DNA of 63,245 nucleotides, from assembly GCA_015259035.1 (NCBI GenBank), contig JABZHC010000003.1, positions 1 to 63,245 of the forward strand. Reading direction: 5' to 3'. Origin of the DNA: Atopobium sp. GTDB taxonomy: Bacteria; Actinomycetota; Coriobacteriia; Coriobacteriales; Atopobiaceae. The position numbers and the translations under genes were made by a program. The notes under the pieces are model-generated. The model worked only from the letters and a program-made list of their open reading frames with translations, did not search any database and was not told where the DNA came from. How positions within the stretch are numbered: the stretch's first letter is position 1; every line of letters begins with the position of its first letter. Positions 32,703-41,675 of the stretch are shown here, piece after piece.

Positions 32703-33896
32703 GTGGCAGAGAAGAAAGACTTCTACGAGCTCTTAGGTGTTGCTCGTGATGCAGACCAAAAAACAATCAAGCGAGCTTTTCTAAAGCTGGCAAGAAAGCT
32801 GCACCCTGATGTTTCTGATGATCCTCATGCAGAAGAGAAGTTTAAAGAGGTAAACGAAGCTTATTCTGTGCTGTCAGATGAGCAAAAACGTGCTAACTAT
32901 GACCGTTATGGAGATCCTAATGGTCCATCCGGTTTTGGTGGCGGCTATGTGGATATGTCAGATATCTTTGGCGGTGGTTTTGGCGGCTTTGGAGATATCT
33001 TTGACTCCTTCTTTGGCGGCGGTCATGGTGGTCGCGGCGCTGCTCAGCGTACTCGTGGTAGTGATATGGGAATTAGACTCTCTATCACTTTGGAAGAGGC
33101 TGCTGCGGGTGTTACAAAGACAGTAGCCTATACCAGACTCTCTACCTGCGATGACTGCAACGGCACCGGTTTAGGCGAAGATGGAAAGATTGAGGACTGT
33201 CCACGTTGTCACGGTACGGGCACGGTAGTTCAGGTTCAAAATACCGTCTTTGGTCAGATGCAGTCTCAGACTGTATGTCCAGAGTGCCAAGGAACAGGCA
33301 AAAAAGTCGAACATGCCTGTGAGACCTGTGGTGGCCAGGGAAGAACTCCTGACCATGAGCGTGTTTCTGTTGAAATTCCTGCAGGCGTTCATTCTGGTCA
33401 GTCAATTTCAATTACCGGCAAGGGCGAGGCTGGTGTCAGGGGTGATACCTCTGGTGACCTCATCGTAACTATTGAGGTTTCCCAGCATAAAGACTTTGAG
33501 CGCAGGGGAGACGATCTCTTTACTTCGGTCAGCGTTGATTCTCTTGAGGCAATTGTTGGTACTACCGTTACCATTGACGGCATTATCAAAGATGAAACTA
33601 TTGAGATTTCTATACCTGCAGGTTGTAAGTATGGCCAGCAGCTAAGCGTGGCTGGTAAAGGCATGCCTCGTTTGCATACTAAGGCTCGTGGGAACCTTTA
33701 CGTTCTGGTTCACATTGAGACTTCAACAGGACTGACCAAAGATCAGTTAGATACACTCACCTCACTTATTGATGAGCGTAAACAAAACTCAGCTCAAGAA
33801 ACTCAAGATGAGCAGCATGATCAGCATTCTGCAGCAGTAGATTCTTCTGATCATAAAGACAAGAAAGCCAAAAAGGCTTCTAAGAAGAGGCGCTAA
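32703..33896 (+). CDS. dnaJ: Chaperone protein DnaJ
   Basis: Canonical type I DnaJ, 397 residues, which stimulates DnaK ATPase and delivers substrates. J domain DFYELLGVARDADQKTIK with HPD, Gly/Phe-rich region with FGGG repeats, four zinc repeats (CDDCNGTG, CPRCHGTG, CPECQGTG, CETCGGQG), then both C-terminal substrate domains (VSVEIPAGVHSGQSI, ISIPAGCKYGQQLSV) and a Lys-rich tail. GTG start at 32703. The stop overlaps the mtaB start (TAATG). dnaK and grpE are not nearby. Confidence 0.95.
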   Translation: MAEKKDFYELLGVARDADQKTIKRAFLKLARKLHPDVSDDPHAEEKFKEVNEAYSVLSDEQKRANYDRYGDPNGPSGFGGGYVDMSDIFGGGFGGFGDIFDSFFGGGHGGRGAAQRTRGSDMGIRLSITLEEAAAGVTKTVAYTRLSTCDDCNGTGLGEDGKIEDCPRCHGTGTVVQVQNTVFGQMQSQTVCPECQGTGKKVEHACETCGGQGRTPDHERVSVEIPAGVHSGQSISITGKGEAGVRGDTSGDLIVTIEVSQHKDFERRGDDLFTSVSVDSLEAIVGTTVTIDGIIKDETIEISIPAGCKYGQQLSVAGKGMPRLHTKARGNLYVLVHIETSTGLTKDQLDTLTSLIDERKQNSAQETQDEQHDQHSAAVDSSDHKDKKAKKASKKRR

Positions 33897-35167
33897 TGGC
33901 TCATGGTATTGCGCTCATAAATCTTGGATGTAGGGTAAATCGCGTTGAGCTTGATTTAATGGCGGATTCTCTGCTTCGCATGGGATGTCGCATTGTTGAA
34001 GAAGATGAAGCTCAGGCAATTGTTATCAACACGTGCGCTGTCACTGCAGAAGCTGAGGCTAAGACGAGAAAAGCCGTGCGTAAAGCAGCGCTTATGCCAG
34101 GAGCTCCTCTTGTAGTTGCAACGGGTTGTGTTGCAAGTCTTTTTGCTGACGAGCTTGCCTCGCTTGCTCCTAACGTTGTGGTAGAGCCCGAGAAGGACAA
34201 AGTTGCAGATAGAGTTCTTGAAGAGCTAGGCTTTGCTCCAGAATCTGTAAGCGACGACGGACTTGTTATCTCCAAGCCAACTCCAACAGGCCGCACGCGC
34301 CCTGGTATCAAGATTCAAGATGGTTGCGATAATCGTTGCACCTTCTGCATTGTCTGGAAGGCACGAGGTGCAGGAAAATCCCTTGATCCTCGCGAGGTTG
34401 TTTCGCAGGTAAAAGATGCTATGAGCAGGGGAGCTCAAGAGGTTGTCCTTACGGGAATTAATCTTGGTAGCTATAAAGCTCAACTTGAGGATGAGGGCGA
34501 GAAAACCCTTAGGCTCCCAGATCTTCTCGAGTATGTGCTTGAAAAAACAGAAGTAGGCCGACTTAGGCTTTCTTCTCTTGAGCCACCTGATGTAAATGCT
34601 CGTTTGGTAGAGGTTATTGCCGCTTCCAACGGAAGAATTGCACCTTTTTTGCACATCTGTCTTCAATCCGGATGTGACGCTACGCTTGCACGTATGGGCA
34701 GGGTGTATAGGACAAAACTTTATCGCAACGCTGTCGAGGAAGCTCGTTTGGTGCTGCCAACTATTGCCTTGGGAACAGACCTTATTGTTGGTTTTCCTGG
34801 AGAAACTGATAAAGAATTTGAAGAGTCGTATGAGTTTTGTCGTCAGATGGGCTTTTCAAAGATGCACGTATTTAGGTACTCCAAACGACCTGGAACTCCT
34901 GCGGCAACCGCTCCAAATCAGGTAGATCCAAAGGTGATGGCTGAGCGCGCTAAGAAAATGCGTGATTTGGGTAATGCCATGCGCTTTGATGCTGCTAAGA
35001 AGCTTGTTGGTACCTGCGATAATGTGGTGGTACAGTATCCTGGTAGGGGAATTTCTGGCGGTCTTTTTGATGTTCAGGTTGATCCTACTATTGAGCTTGA
35101 TGAACTCATTGCTATGCGCTTTGACGAAGTTTTACCTAATGGAACGCTAAAAGCCACTCGTTTGTAA
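33896..35167 (+). CDS. mtaB: tRNA t6A37 methylthiotransferase MtaB
   Basis: Radical SAM enzyme making ms2t6A at position 37 of ANN-decoding tRNAs. The 423-residue protein has the methylthiotransferase N-terminal domain with three Cys (NLGCRVNRVE, NTCAVT, ATGCVA), the radical SAM motif GCDNRCTFCIVWKARG and a TRAM-like C-terminus. NLGCRVN separates it from MiaB (FGCQMN) and RimO (LGCAKN). Translationally coupled to dnaJ by TAATG. One of three paralogous methylthiotransferases in the window. Confidence 0.93.
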   Translation: MAHGIALINLGCRVNRVELDLMADSLLRMGCRIVEEDEAQAIVINTCAVTAEAEAKTRKAVRKAALMPGAPLVVATGCVASLFADELASLAPNVVVEPEKDKVADRVLEELGFAPESVSDDGLVISKPTPTGRTRPGIKIQDGCDNRCTFCIVWKARGAGKSLDPREVVSQVKDAMSRGAQEVVLTGINLGSYKAQLEDEGEKTLRLPDLLEYVLEKTEVGRLRLSSLEPPDVNARLVEVIAASNGRIAPFLHICLQSGCDATLARMGRVYRTKLYRNAVEEARLVLPTIALGTDLIVGFPGETDKEFEESYEFCRQMGFSKMHVFRYSKRPGTPAATAPNQVDPKVMAERAKKMRDLGNAMRFDAAKKLVGTCDNVVVQYPGRGISGGLFDVQVDPTIELDELIAMRFDEVLPNGTLKATRL

Positions 35168-35178
35168 ATTGGGGGAAC

Positions 35179-36138
35179 ATGGAGCCAACACAGATTCGCT
35201 TAACTATCCCTGATTCAGTAGATCCTTTGTATCTCACGGGTCCAGCTGATAGTTTGCTCAGAGAAATCGAATCGTCATGTGCAGCTCTTATTTCAATCAG
35301 AGGCAAAGCAATCTTTTTGTCAGGAACTTCTCAAGAAATTGAGCAACTAACACTTATTTTTTCTCGCCTGATTCAGATGGTTGAATCAGGATCTAGGCCA
35401 ACGCTTGAAGATGTAAAGCTTCTGCTCGATAGCACAAAAAGAAATGCCAGCTTAGAGCAAACAGGCACACGAACACTGTTTGTAACCCATAAGGGAAAAG
35501 CTATTCAGCCTAAAACACAAGGTCAAATTGAGTATACAAAGGCAATAGCAAACAACTCCATTACCTTTGGCATTGGTCCTGCGGGAACTGGTAAAACGTA
35601 TCTGGCAGTGGCTATGGCACTTGCTGCTTTAACATCTCAGCAAATTAGCAGAATTGTGCTGGTAAGACCTGTTGTAGAAGCGGGAGAGTCTCTTGGTTTT
35701 CTCCCGGGAACACTTCAAGAAAAGCTTGATCCCTACATCAGGCCACTCTATGACGCTCTCTTTGATATGACCTCCATGGAGTATGCAAATAACCTTATTG
35801 AACAGGGAATTGTTGAGATTGCTCCGCTTGCATTTATGCGTGGTCGTACCATGAACGATGCGTTTGTCATTTTGGATGAGGCGCAAAACACCACGCCAGA
35901 GCAGATGAAAATGTTTCTGACTCGCCTGGGTTTCTCGTCAAAATTTGTTATTACCGGTGATGCAACGCAGCGAGACCTTGTGGGAAGAAGTGGTTTGGAC
36001 GTTGCTCGACAGGTGTTGGGTAACCTTGAAGACGTTGCTTTTGTTGATTTAGATAGAAATGATATTGTTCGCCACACGTTGGTTGGTAAGATAGTTGATG
36101 CATACACTGCGTATGAGAAGAAACAGCTAGGGGAGTAA
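35179..36138 (+). CDS. phoH: PhoH-like ATPase
   Basis: A 319-residue P-loop NTPase of the PhoH/YbeZ type with Walker A GIGPAGTGKTYLAVAMA and Walker B AFVILDEAQNTTPEQMKMFLTRLG. The N-terminal ~100 residues form a KH-like domain. Family members act with YbeY in rRNA maturation, and ybeY follows directly, which supports that role. ATG with GGGGGAAC upstream. Confidence 0.95.
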   Translation: MEPTQIRLTIPDSVDPLYLTGPADSLLREIESSCAALISIRGKAIFLSGTSQEIEQLTLIFSRLIQMVESGSRPTLEDVKLLLDSTKRNASLEQTGTRTLFVTHKGKAIQPKTQGQIEYTKAIANNSITFGIGPAGTGKTYLAVAMALAALTSQQISRIVLVRPVVEAGESLGFLPGTLQEKLDPYIRPLYDALFDMTSMEYANNLIEQGIVEIAPLAFMRGRTMNDAFVILDEAQNTTPEQMKMFLTRLGFSSKFVITGDATQRDLVGRSGLDVARQVLGNLEDVAFVDLDRNDIVRHTLVGKIVDAYTAYEKKQLGE

Positions 36139-36139
36139 C

Positions 36140-36649
36140 GTGGATAACGAGTACGACATTGTGATCGAAGAAGGCGTCGCGTGCCCAATTTCTGTAGAAG
36201 AGATTGAAGCCGATTGCAGCCTTGTACTCTCTGAAGAGGGTGTAGAGCGCCCTTGCACCGTGTCCATTTCCATTGTCAGTGATGAAGAGATTCAGCAGGT
36301 AAATCTTGAGTGGCGAGAAAAAAATGCGCCCACAGACGTTATTTCACTTGAGGTAGAGCGACCTGATGATCCAGATCTGGCTCCTGGTGAGATGTGTGAG
36401 CTGGGCGATATTATTCTGGCCCCTAACTTTATTGCACGTCAGGCAAAAGAATATGGCACTACGGAGGCAGACGAGTTTAGGCTCATGCTTGTTCACGCCA
36501 TGCTTCACCTGCTTGGATATGACCATATTGAAGATGATGAGGCAGAGGTTATGGAAGCTCGTGAAGACGCTCTTGTTGCTCTGCTTTCAACGGATAGGAA
36601 CATTGAGCCAGTTGTATTGACTCGCCACCGTGAGGGGATTGACGAGTAA
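36140..36649 (+). CDS. ybeY: Endoribonuclease YbeY (16S rRNA maturation)
   Basis: Zinc-dependent single-strand RNase for 16S rRNA 3' end processing and ribosome quality control. The 169-residue protein has the metal motif HAMLHLLGYDH (HxxxHxxxxxH) near the C-terminus. GTG start at 36140 with GGGGAG overlapping the phoH end. Conserved order phoH-ybeY-dgkA-era. Confidence 0.95.
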   Translation: MDNEYDIVIEEGVACPISVEEIEADCSLVLSEEGVERPCTVSISIVSDEEIQQVNLEWREKNAPTDVISLEVERPDDPDLAPGEMCELGDIILAPNFIARQAKEYGTTEADEFRLMLVHAMLHLLGYDHIEDDEAEVMEAREDALVALLSTDRNIEPVVLTRHREGIDE

Positions 36650-37026
36650 TGATTCCGGGATCTAAGGGCAGACATCCAAGCTTTAAGCGAGGTCTTCTCT
36701 TTGCACTACAGGGCGCTCGTCAAGCATTTGCTCAAGAGGCAAACCTGCGCCGTATGTCAGTTGCTGCTGTATTGACCGTGATTGCGGGATTGTTTGTTGG
36801 CTTAGATGCCGTGAGCTGGGCACTTGTCCTTGCGTGTATTGGTGCCGTTTTAACCACAGAGCTCATCAACACGGCAATAGAAACTGTGGTAGACCTGGTT
36901 TCTCCAGAGTTTCATCCTATGGCTGGTAAAGCCAAAGATATTGCTGCGGCAGCTTCATGCTGTATTAGCATTACCGCAGCTTTTATAGGACTTTTGATTT
37001 TCTCGCGTGCAATTTTTCATTGGTAA
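36649..37026 (+). CDS. dgkA: Diacylglycerol/undecaprenol kinase family protein
   Basis: A 125-residue integral membrane protein with three hydrophobic helices. ALQGARQAFAQEANLRRM and the catalytic ELINTAIETVVDLVSPEFHPMAGKAKDIAAAA are the DgkA/UdpK signature. In Gram-positives this family phosphorylates undecaprenol for cell-wall carrier recycling, so UdpK is the likelier activity. The start overlaps the ybeY stop (TAATG). Confidence 0.93.
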   Translation: MIPGSKGRHPSFKRGLLFALQGARQAFAQEANLRRMSVAAVLTVIAGLFVGLDAVSWALVLACIGAVLTTELINTAIETVVDLVSPEFHPMAGKAKDIAAAASCCISITAAFIGLLIFSRAIFHW

Positions 37027-37038
37027 GTTGGAGGACGT

Positions 37039-37977
37039 ATGACCGCCAATTCAGTTTCTGAAAATACTTCATCTGAGACCACTCCATTTAGGAGCGGTTT
37101 TGTTGCTTTAGTTGGTCGTCCAAGCGTTGGCAAGTCTACGCTTTTAAACGCTTGTATGGGCCAGAAAGTGGCTATCGCAAGCCCTGTTGCCCAGACTACA
37201 CGTCGTCGCTTTAGAGCAGTGGTAAACGGAGATAACTCCCAGCTTGTCATTGTAGATACTCCAGGTCTTCATAAACCTAAAGACGCTCTTGGAAAAGAGC
37301 TCAATAAGGCAGCACTCGGAGAACTCAACGACGCTGATGTAATTGCCTTTTTGATTGACGCAACCAAGCCCGTTGGCCGTGGTGATGAGTGGGTTGCCAA
37401 TCATGTTGAGCAGGCGCACGCCGCCTTTAAGCTGCTGGTTATTACCAAGGCAGATATTGCAACGCCAGAGCAGGTGGCGGAGCAGCTTGAGGCTGCACAA
37501 GCTCTTGCTCACTTTGATGACGTGCTTGTTGTTTCCGCACCAGAAGACTTCAATATTCAGGCATTTATCTCTCTTGTGTCAGAGCATCTTCCTGAGGGTC
37601 CTATGTGGTTCCCAGAGGATATGGAGACTGACGCATTGCCAGAAGACCTGGTAGCAGAGTTTGTTCGCGAGAAGTTATTGCTCAACCTTCGTCAGGAAGT
37701 TCCTCATTCTGTTGCCGTTGTCTGTGATTCGTATGAGGTAGCAACGGACGGTCACTTATCCATTTCTGCCACCATTTTGGTTGAGCGAGAAGGACAAAAG
37801 GGCATCGTTGTTGGCCAGGGCGGCTCCATGATTAAGCGTGTTGGCGTTGAGGCTAGAAAAGACCTGGAGAAACTGTTTGGTCGCAAGGTTTATCTTGACC
37901 TGCAGGTGCGCGTTCAGCCTCTCTGGAGGCGTGATGCCAACGAGATTAAGCGTCTAGGCTACTCAACCGAGGACTAG
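37039..37977 (+). CDS. era: GTPase Era
   Basis: A 312-residue ribosome-assembly GTPase that binds the 3' end of 16S rRNA. N-terminal G domain: G1 GRPSVGKSTLLNA, G3 DTPGLHKP, G4 TKAD. The C-terminal KH domain includes GIVVGQGGSMIKRVGVEARKDLE. Located with ybeY and recO, the standard order. ATG with TTGGAGG upstream. Confidence 0.97.
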   Translation: MTANSVSENTSSETTPFRSGFVALVGRPSVGKSTLLNACMGQKVAIASPVAQTTRRRFRAVVNGDNSQLVIVDTPGLHKPKDALGKELNKAALGELNDADVIAFLIDATKPVGRGDEWVANHVEQAHAAFKLLVITKADIATPEQVAEQLEAAQALAHFDDVLVVSAPEDFNIQAFISLVSEHLPEGPMWFPEDMETDALPEDLVAEFVREKLLLNLRQEVPHSVAVVCDSYEVATDGHLSISATILVEREGQKGIVVGQGGSMIKRVGVEARKDLEKLFGRKVYLDLQVRVQPLWRRDANEIKRLGYSTED

Positions 37978-37979
37978 TT

Positions 37980-38729
37980 GTGCCTGGTAGAAAGACTACT
38001 CGTCTTAAAGCTATTGTGCTTGATAGAACAAAACTTGCCGAGCAAGACCTCATCTTAACCATGCTTTCTGATTCGGGAGAAGAACGACGAGCTGTCGCAA
38101 AGGGTGCCAGAAAGCCAGGCGGTCGCTTTGCTGCTCGTGTTGAACTGTTTTGCGAGCTAGACGTGTTGCTGGCAGAAGGTCGCTCGCTTGATATCTTGTC
38201 CGAGGCAACCTTGCTTGAGCCGCATGCCACACTTCGCGGAGATCTCTCTAAGGTAGCAGCCGCGTCAGCTATCTGCGAAGTTGCACGCCTTTCGTGTATT
38301 GATGGCATTGAGGACGCGTTTCTCTATCCGCTGCTTTCTCGCGCTCTCAGGGCCTGCGAAGAAGTAGATGACGAGAAACACTTAGATCTTGTCGTTGCCG
38401 CTTATGTGTTTAAGGTTTTGGCACACGAAGGCTGGCGTCCTGAGCTGGAATCGTGCATTGCCTGTGGAGATGAAGCCCTGACGTACTTCTCGCCAGCTGC
38501 TGGTGGTGCATTGTGTGGAAGTTGTGCGCATGAGATTGAGGGTTCTATTGAGGTAACTCCACTTGAGCTCTCGTGGTTGTCATCGCTTCTCAAACTTACC
38601 TTTGACCAGCTTGTTGTTGCAGAAATTGCTCCAGAAACTGCGCTCTTTTTGCTCACCAGTGCGCATATTTGGGCGGCTACACACCTTGAAGCACGTCTCA
38701 AGGCATTTGAATTTTTGCTCAGTATCTAG
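37980..38729 (+). CDS. recO: DNA repair protein RecO
   Basis: A 249-residue recombination mediator that helps load RecA on gapped DNA. N-terminal OB fold (KAIVLDRTKLAEQDLILTML), central helical domain, and a zinc site formed by CIACGDEA and CGSCAHE. GTG start at 37980, three bases after era. End of the lepA-to-recO run on the plus strand. Confidence 0.93.
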   Translation: MPGRKTTRLKAIVLDRTKLAEQDLILTMLSDSGEERRAVAKGARKPGGRFAARVELFCELDVLLAEGRSLDILSEATLLEPHATLRGDLSKVAAASAICEVARLSCIDGIEDAFLYPLLSRALRACEEVDDEKHLDLVVAAYVFKVLAHEGWRPELESCIACGDEALTYFSPAAGGALCGSCAHEIEGSIEVTPLELSWLSSLLKLTFDQLVVAEIAPETALFLLTSAHIWAATHLEARLKAFEFLLSI

Positions 38730-38864
38730 CTGAAGTGTATTTTTACTAGCAAAGTTCACCAGTAACTGGTATCCTCTTGTAGGTTATTTCCTTGTTCTTA
38801 GGGGCTAGTCACTGCCGGCTACCTTCTCAGTACAAGGAGTATTCAACGCGAAAGGCGGTTTATT

Positions 38865-39143
38865 ATGGCAGTAACTAAGGATCGTAAGGCTGAGCTCATC
38901 AAGCAGTACGGCAAGGACGAGAAGGACTCCGGTTCCGCACAGGTTCAGGTTGCTCTTCTTACTGAGCGTATTCGTCAGCTCACCGACCACATGAAGTCCC
39001 ACCAGAAGGACTTCCACACTCGTCGTGGTCTTCTGATGCTCGTTGGTAAGCGTCGTCGTCTTCTTTCTTACATCAAGTCGAACGACATTGAAGAGTACCG
39101 TACTCTTATTGCTTCCCTGGGTATCCGCGACAACATCCAGTAA
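38865..39143 (+). CDS. rpsO: 30S ribosomal protein S15
   Basis: Small-subunit protein of 92 residues (KDRKAELIKQYGKDEKDSG, RIRQLTDHMKSHQKDFHTRR, KRRRLLSYIK). The upstream 38730-38864 region is a possible regulatory leader; it contains CAAGGAGTATTCA (38833-38845), a strong ribosome-site-like sequence with no start codon after it, identical to the one before recA. S15 commonly represses its own translation through such leaders, but no specific fold is evident here. Followed by pnp, the usual order. Confidence 0.97.
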   Translation: MAVTKDRKAELIKQYGKDEKDSGSAQVQVALLTERIRQLTDHMKSHQKDFHTRRGLLMLVGKRRRLLSYIKSNDIEEYRTLIASLGIRDNIQ

Positions 39144-39154
39144 GTTGGCTTTTT

Positions 39155-39176
39155 AGGGCGCCGTCTGGCGCCCTTT
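39155..39176 (+). terminator. Hairpin after rpsO
   Basis: A perfect 8-bp stem AGGGCGCC/GGCGCCCT with loop GTCT and a short T-run. It may cause partial termination between rpsO and pnp. Confidence 0.6.
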
Positions 39177-39187
39177 ATGTTTGAGGC

Positions 39188-39209
39188 CCGTTTGCAATGG
39201 GGCAAACGG
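39188..39209 (+). promoter_or_regulatory. 5' leader hairpin of pnp
   Basis: A perfect 8-bp stem CCGTTTGC/GCAAACGG with a 6-base loop, 18 bases before the pnp start and just upstream of its ribosome site. In E. coli a pnp leader hairpin is the target of RNase III and PNPase autoregulation; a similar role here is only an analogy. Confidence 0.5.
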
Positions 39210-39227
39210 AGATAGAAGAGGAAAGAA

Positions 39228-41426
39228 ATGACTAAAGTAACTCACGAATTTGACCTCTACGGTAAGCACTACACCCTTGAGGCTGGTGAGCTCGCAAAGC
39301 AGGCAACAGGTGCCTGTATCGTTAAGTGCGGCGATTCCACCGTACTTCTCACTGCAGTGGTTTCCAAGGAGCGTAAGGATTACGACTTCTTCCCACTGAC
39401 TGTTGATTTTATTGAGAAAATGTACGCAGTTGGCCGCGTTCCTGGTGGATACCTCAAGCGTGAGGCTCGTCCATCCGAGAAGGCAACCCTTACTGCTCGT
39501 ATGATTGACCGTCCTCTGCGTCCTTCCTTCCCAGAAGGTTTCCGCAACGAGGTTCAGATTGTTGCAACTTCTCTTGTTGCTGATCAGGTGAATGCTGTTG
39601 ATACCATCTCTGTCATGGGCGCATCCGCTGCTCTGGCTGTTGGTGGCGTTCCTTTTGAGGGACCACTTGCGTGTGTCCGTATTGGTCGCAACGCTGATAC
39701 TGGTGAGTTCCTGGTTAACCCAACCTACGAAGAGCGCGATCACTCTGATCTTGACCTTGAGCTTGGCGGCTCTTCAACCTTCATTTCCATGCTTGAGGCT
39801 GGTGCAGATGAGATTTCCGAAGAGGACATGCTCTCTGCTATGGCATTTGGCCAAGAGGCAATTGCAGCATTCTGCGAGGAGCAGAAGAAGTTCATTGCTA
39901 AGTGGGAAGAGGTTAATGGTCCTATTGTTAAGCGCGAGTACATCCTTGACGAGCCCATCGCTGAGGTTCACGACCGCATCTTTGCTTACTACGATCAGAT
40001 GAGCGCTGCTCTTAAGGATGCTGACAAGCAGTCCCGTATGCAGAAGGTTGCTGACTTGATGGATGATATCAAGGCTCAGTTTACCGAGGAGGAGCAGGAG
40101 CTTTGGAGCCGCGCTATTGCAGTTGAGCTCAAGGCTCTTGAGAAGCACGCAATGCGCGTCATGGTTGTTGAGACTGGCGAGCGTGTTGATGGCCGCGTGG
40201 CTAACGAGATTCGTCCAATCATGGTCAAGCCTGACTACCTGCCACTTGTTCACGGTTCTGGTCTTTTCCAGCGTGGTCAGACCCAGGTTCTCTCCATTTG
40301 TACACTTGGCATGCTCAACGAGTGGCAGCGTCTTGACACCATTGAGCCAATGGACGGCAAGCGCTACATTCACCACTACAACTTCCCACCATTCTGCACC
40401 GGTGAGACTGGCCGTATAGGCAGCCCAAAGCGCCGTGAGATTGGTCACGGAGCTCTTGCAGAGCGTGCACTTCTGCCTGTTATTCCTTCTGAGGAAGAGT
40501 TCCCTTACACCATCCGCGTTGTCTCTGAGGTAATGGAGTCCAATGGTTCTTCTTCCATGGCTTCTACCTGTGGTTCTACGCTTTCCCTTATGGATGCAGG
40601 CGTTCCTCTGAAGCGTCCTGTTTCTGGTGTTGCAATGGGTCTTATCCAGGAGAACGGCAAGACTGTTGTTCTTACCGATATTCAGGGTCTTGAGGACTTC
40701 CTTGGCGACATGGACTTCAAGGTCTGCGGTACCACCAAGGGTATTACTGCAATGCAGATGGACAACAAGGCAACTGGTCTTACTCCAGAGATTCTGCGCA
40801 GCGCACTTCTCCAGGCTCAAGAGGGTCGTATGTTCATCTTGAACAAGATGCTCGAGCAGATTCCTGCACCTCGTACTGAGACCAAAGAGACCGCTCCACA
40901 GATCATCTCGCTTTCTATTCCAACCGATAAGATTCGCGACGTCATTGGCTCTGGTGGCAAGGTTATCCGCGGTATCCAGGAGGATACGGGCGCAACCGTT
41001 GACATCCAGGAGGATGGCACCGTCTTTATCGCTGGTACCAATGGTGCTGCTGAGGCTGCTGCAGAGCGCATCAAGGCCATTGTCAAGGTTCCAGAGGTAG
41101 GCGAGGAGTACACTGGCCGCGTAGTTGGTCTTCAGCCATTCGGCGCCTTTGTTGAGCTTCTTCCTGGTAAAGACGGCCTGCTTCACATTTCTCGCGTTGC
41201 ACAGGGACGTGTCGAGAAGATCGAGGATGTCCTGGCTGTTGGCGATGAGGTCAAGGTTCAGGTCCTTGAGGTAGACGAGAAGGGCAAGATTTCTCTTGAC
41301 CGTCTTGATAAGCCAGAGGCACCACAGGGCGCTCCAAAGAAGGAGCGCGAGGAGCGTCGCCCACGTCGCCAGAACGACAACGGCAACTCTGAGCGCAGGC
41401 AGCCACGCCGTCACCACGACGCATAA
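39228..41426 (+). CDS. pnp: Polyribonucleotide nucleotidyltransferase (PNPase)
   Basis: Phosphorolytic 3'-5' exoribonuclease of the RNA degradosome, 732 residues. Two RNase PH-like domains (the second with IGHGALAERALLPVIP and MASTCGSTLSLMDAGVP), a KH domain (IRDVIGSGGKVIRGIQEDTG) and an S1 domain (YTGRVVGLQPFGAFVELLPG), then an Arg-rich tail of about 30 residues. ATG with AGGAAAG upstream. A very long open frame runs antisense to this gene, a by-product of strong codon bias. Confidence 0.98.
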   Translation: MTKVTHEFDLYGKHYTLEAGELAKQATGACIVKCGDSTVLLTAVVSKERKDYDFFPLTVDFIEKMYAVGRVPGGYLKREARPSEKATLTARMIDRPLRPSFPEGFRNEVQIVATSLVADQVNAVDTISVMGASAALAVGGVPFEGPLACVRIGRNADTGEFLVNPTYEERDHSDLDLELGGSSTFISMLEAGADEISEEDMLSAMAFGQEAIAAFCEEQKKFIAKWEEVNGPIVKREYILDEPIAEVHDRIFAYYDQMSAALKDADKQSRMQKVADLMDDIKAQFTEEEQELWSRAIAVELKALEKHAMRVMVVETGERVDGRVANEIRPIMVKPDYLPLVHGSGLFQRGQTQVLSICTLGMLNEWQRLDTIEPMDGKRYIHHYNFPPFCTGETGRIGSPKRREIGHGALAERALLPVIPSEEEFPYTIRVVSEVMESNGSSSMASTCGSTLSLMDAGVPLKRPVSGVAMGLIQENGKTVVLTDIQGLEDFLGDMDFKVCGTTKGITAMQMDNKATGLTPEILRSALLQAQEGRMFILNKMLEQIPAPRTETKETAPQIISLSIPTDKIRDVIGSGGKVIRGIQEDTGATVDIQEDGTVFIAGTNGAAEAAAERIKAIVKVPEVGEEYTGRVVGLQPFGAFVELLPGKDGLLHISRVAQGRVEKIEDVLAVGDEVKVQVLEVDEKGKISLDRLDKPEAPQGAPKKEREERRPRRQNDNGNSERRQPRRHHDA

Positions 41427-41485
41427 GCTACGCTCAAACTCAACGGGTTTCTCGCCACGCGAGACCTTATATACATGAGATAGTA

Positions 41486-41521
41486 AAGAGAGCTTCGATG
41501 TATTTCGGAGCTCTCTTGTTA
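41486..41521 (+). terminator. Rho-independent terminator after pnp
   Basis: A 9-bp stem AAGAGAGCT/AGCTCTCTT closing a 14-base loop that can pair further, followed by a short T-rich stretch. The 41427-41675 gap also holds TATAAT at 41579, a possible -10 for rnj without a good -35. Confidence 0.75.
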
Positions 41522-41675
41522 TTCTGTTGAGATTTTGATTCTTTGGGAATATATAGCGTAATACGTGCTGATTTTTTATATAATTAAACAACATGTAGAT
41601 TTTGCAAAAAGTCTTGTAGACGGCCCTTTGGGTTGCGTCTGTTATAGAAAGTTGTTTTGAAAGGAAAGTTTTTTA

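Noticed and set aside
39774..41594. A 606-codon open frame antisense to pnp
   Set aside because: It lies wholly opposite a highly conserved gene with strong codon bias, shows no domain, and its composition is that of a complement. Long antisense frames of this kind are expected opposite highly expressed genes.
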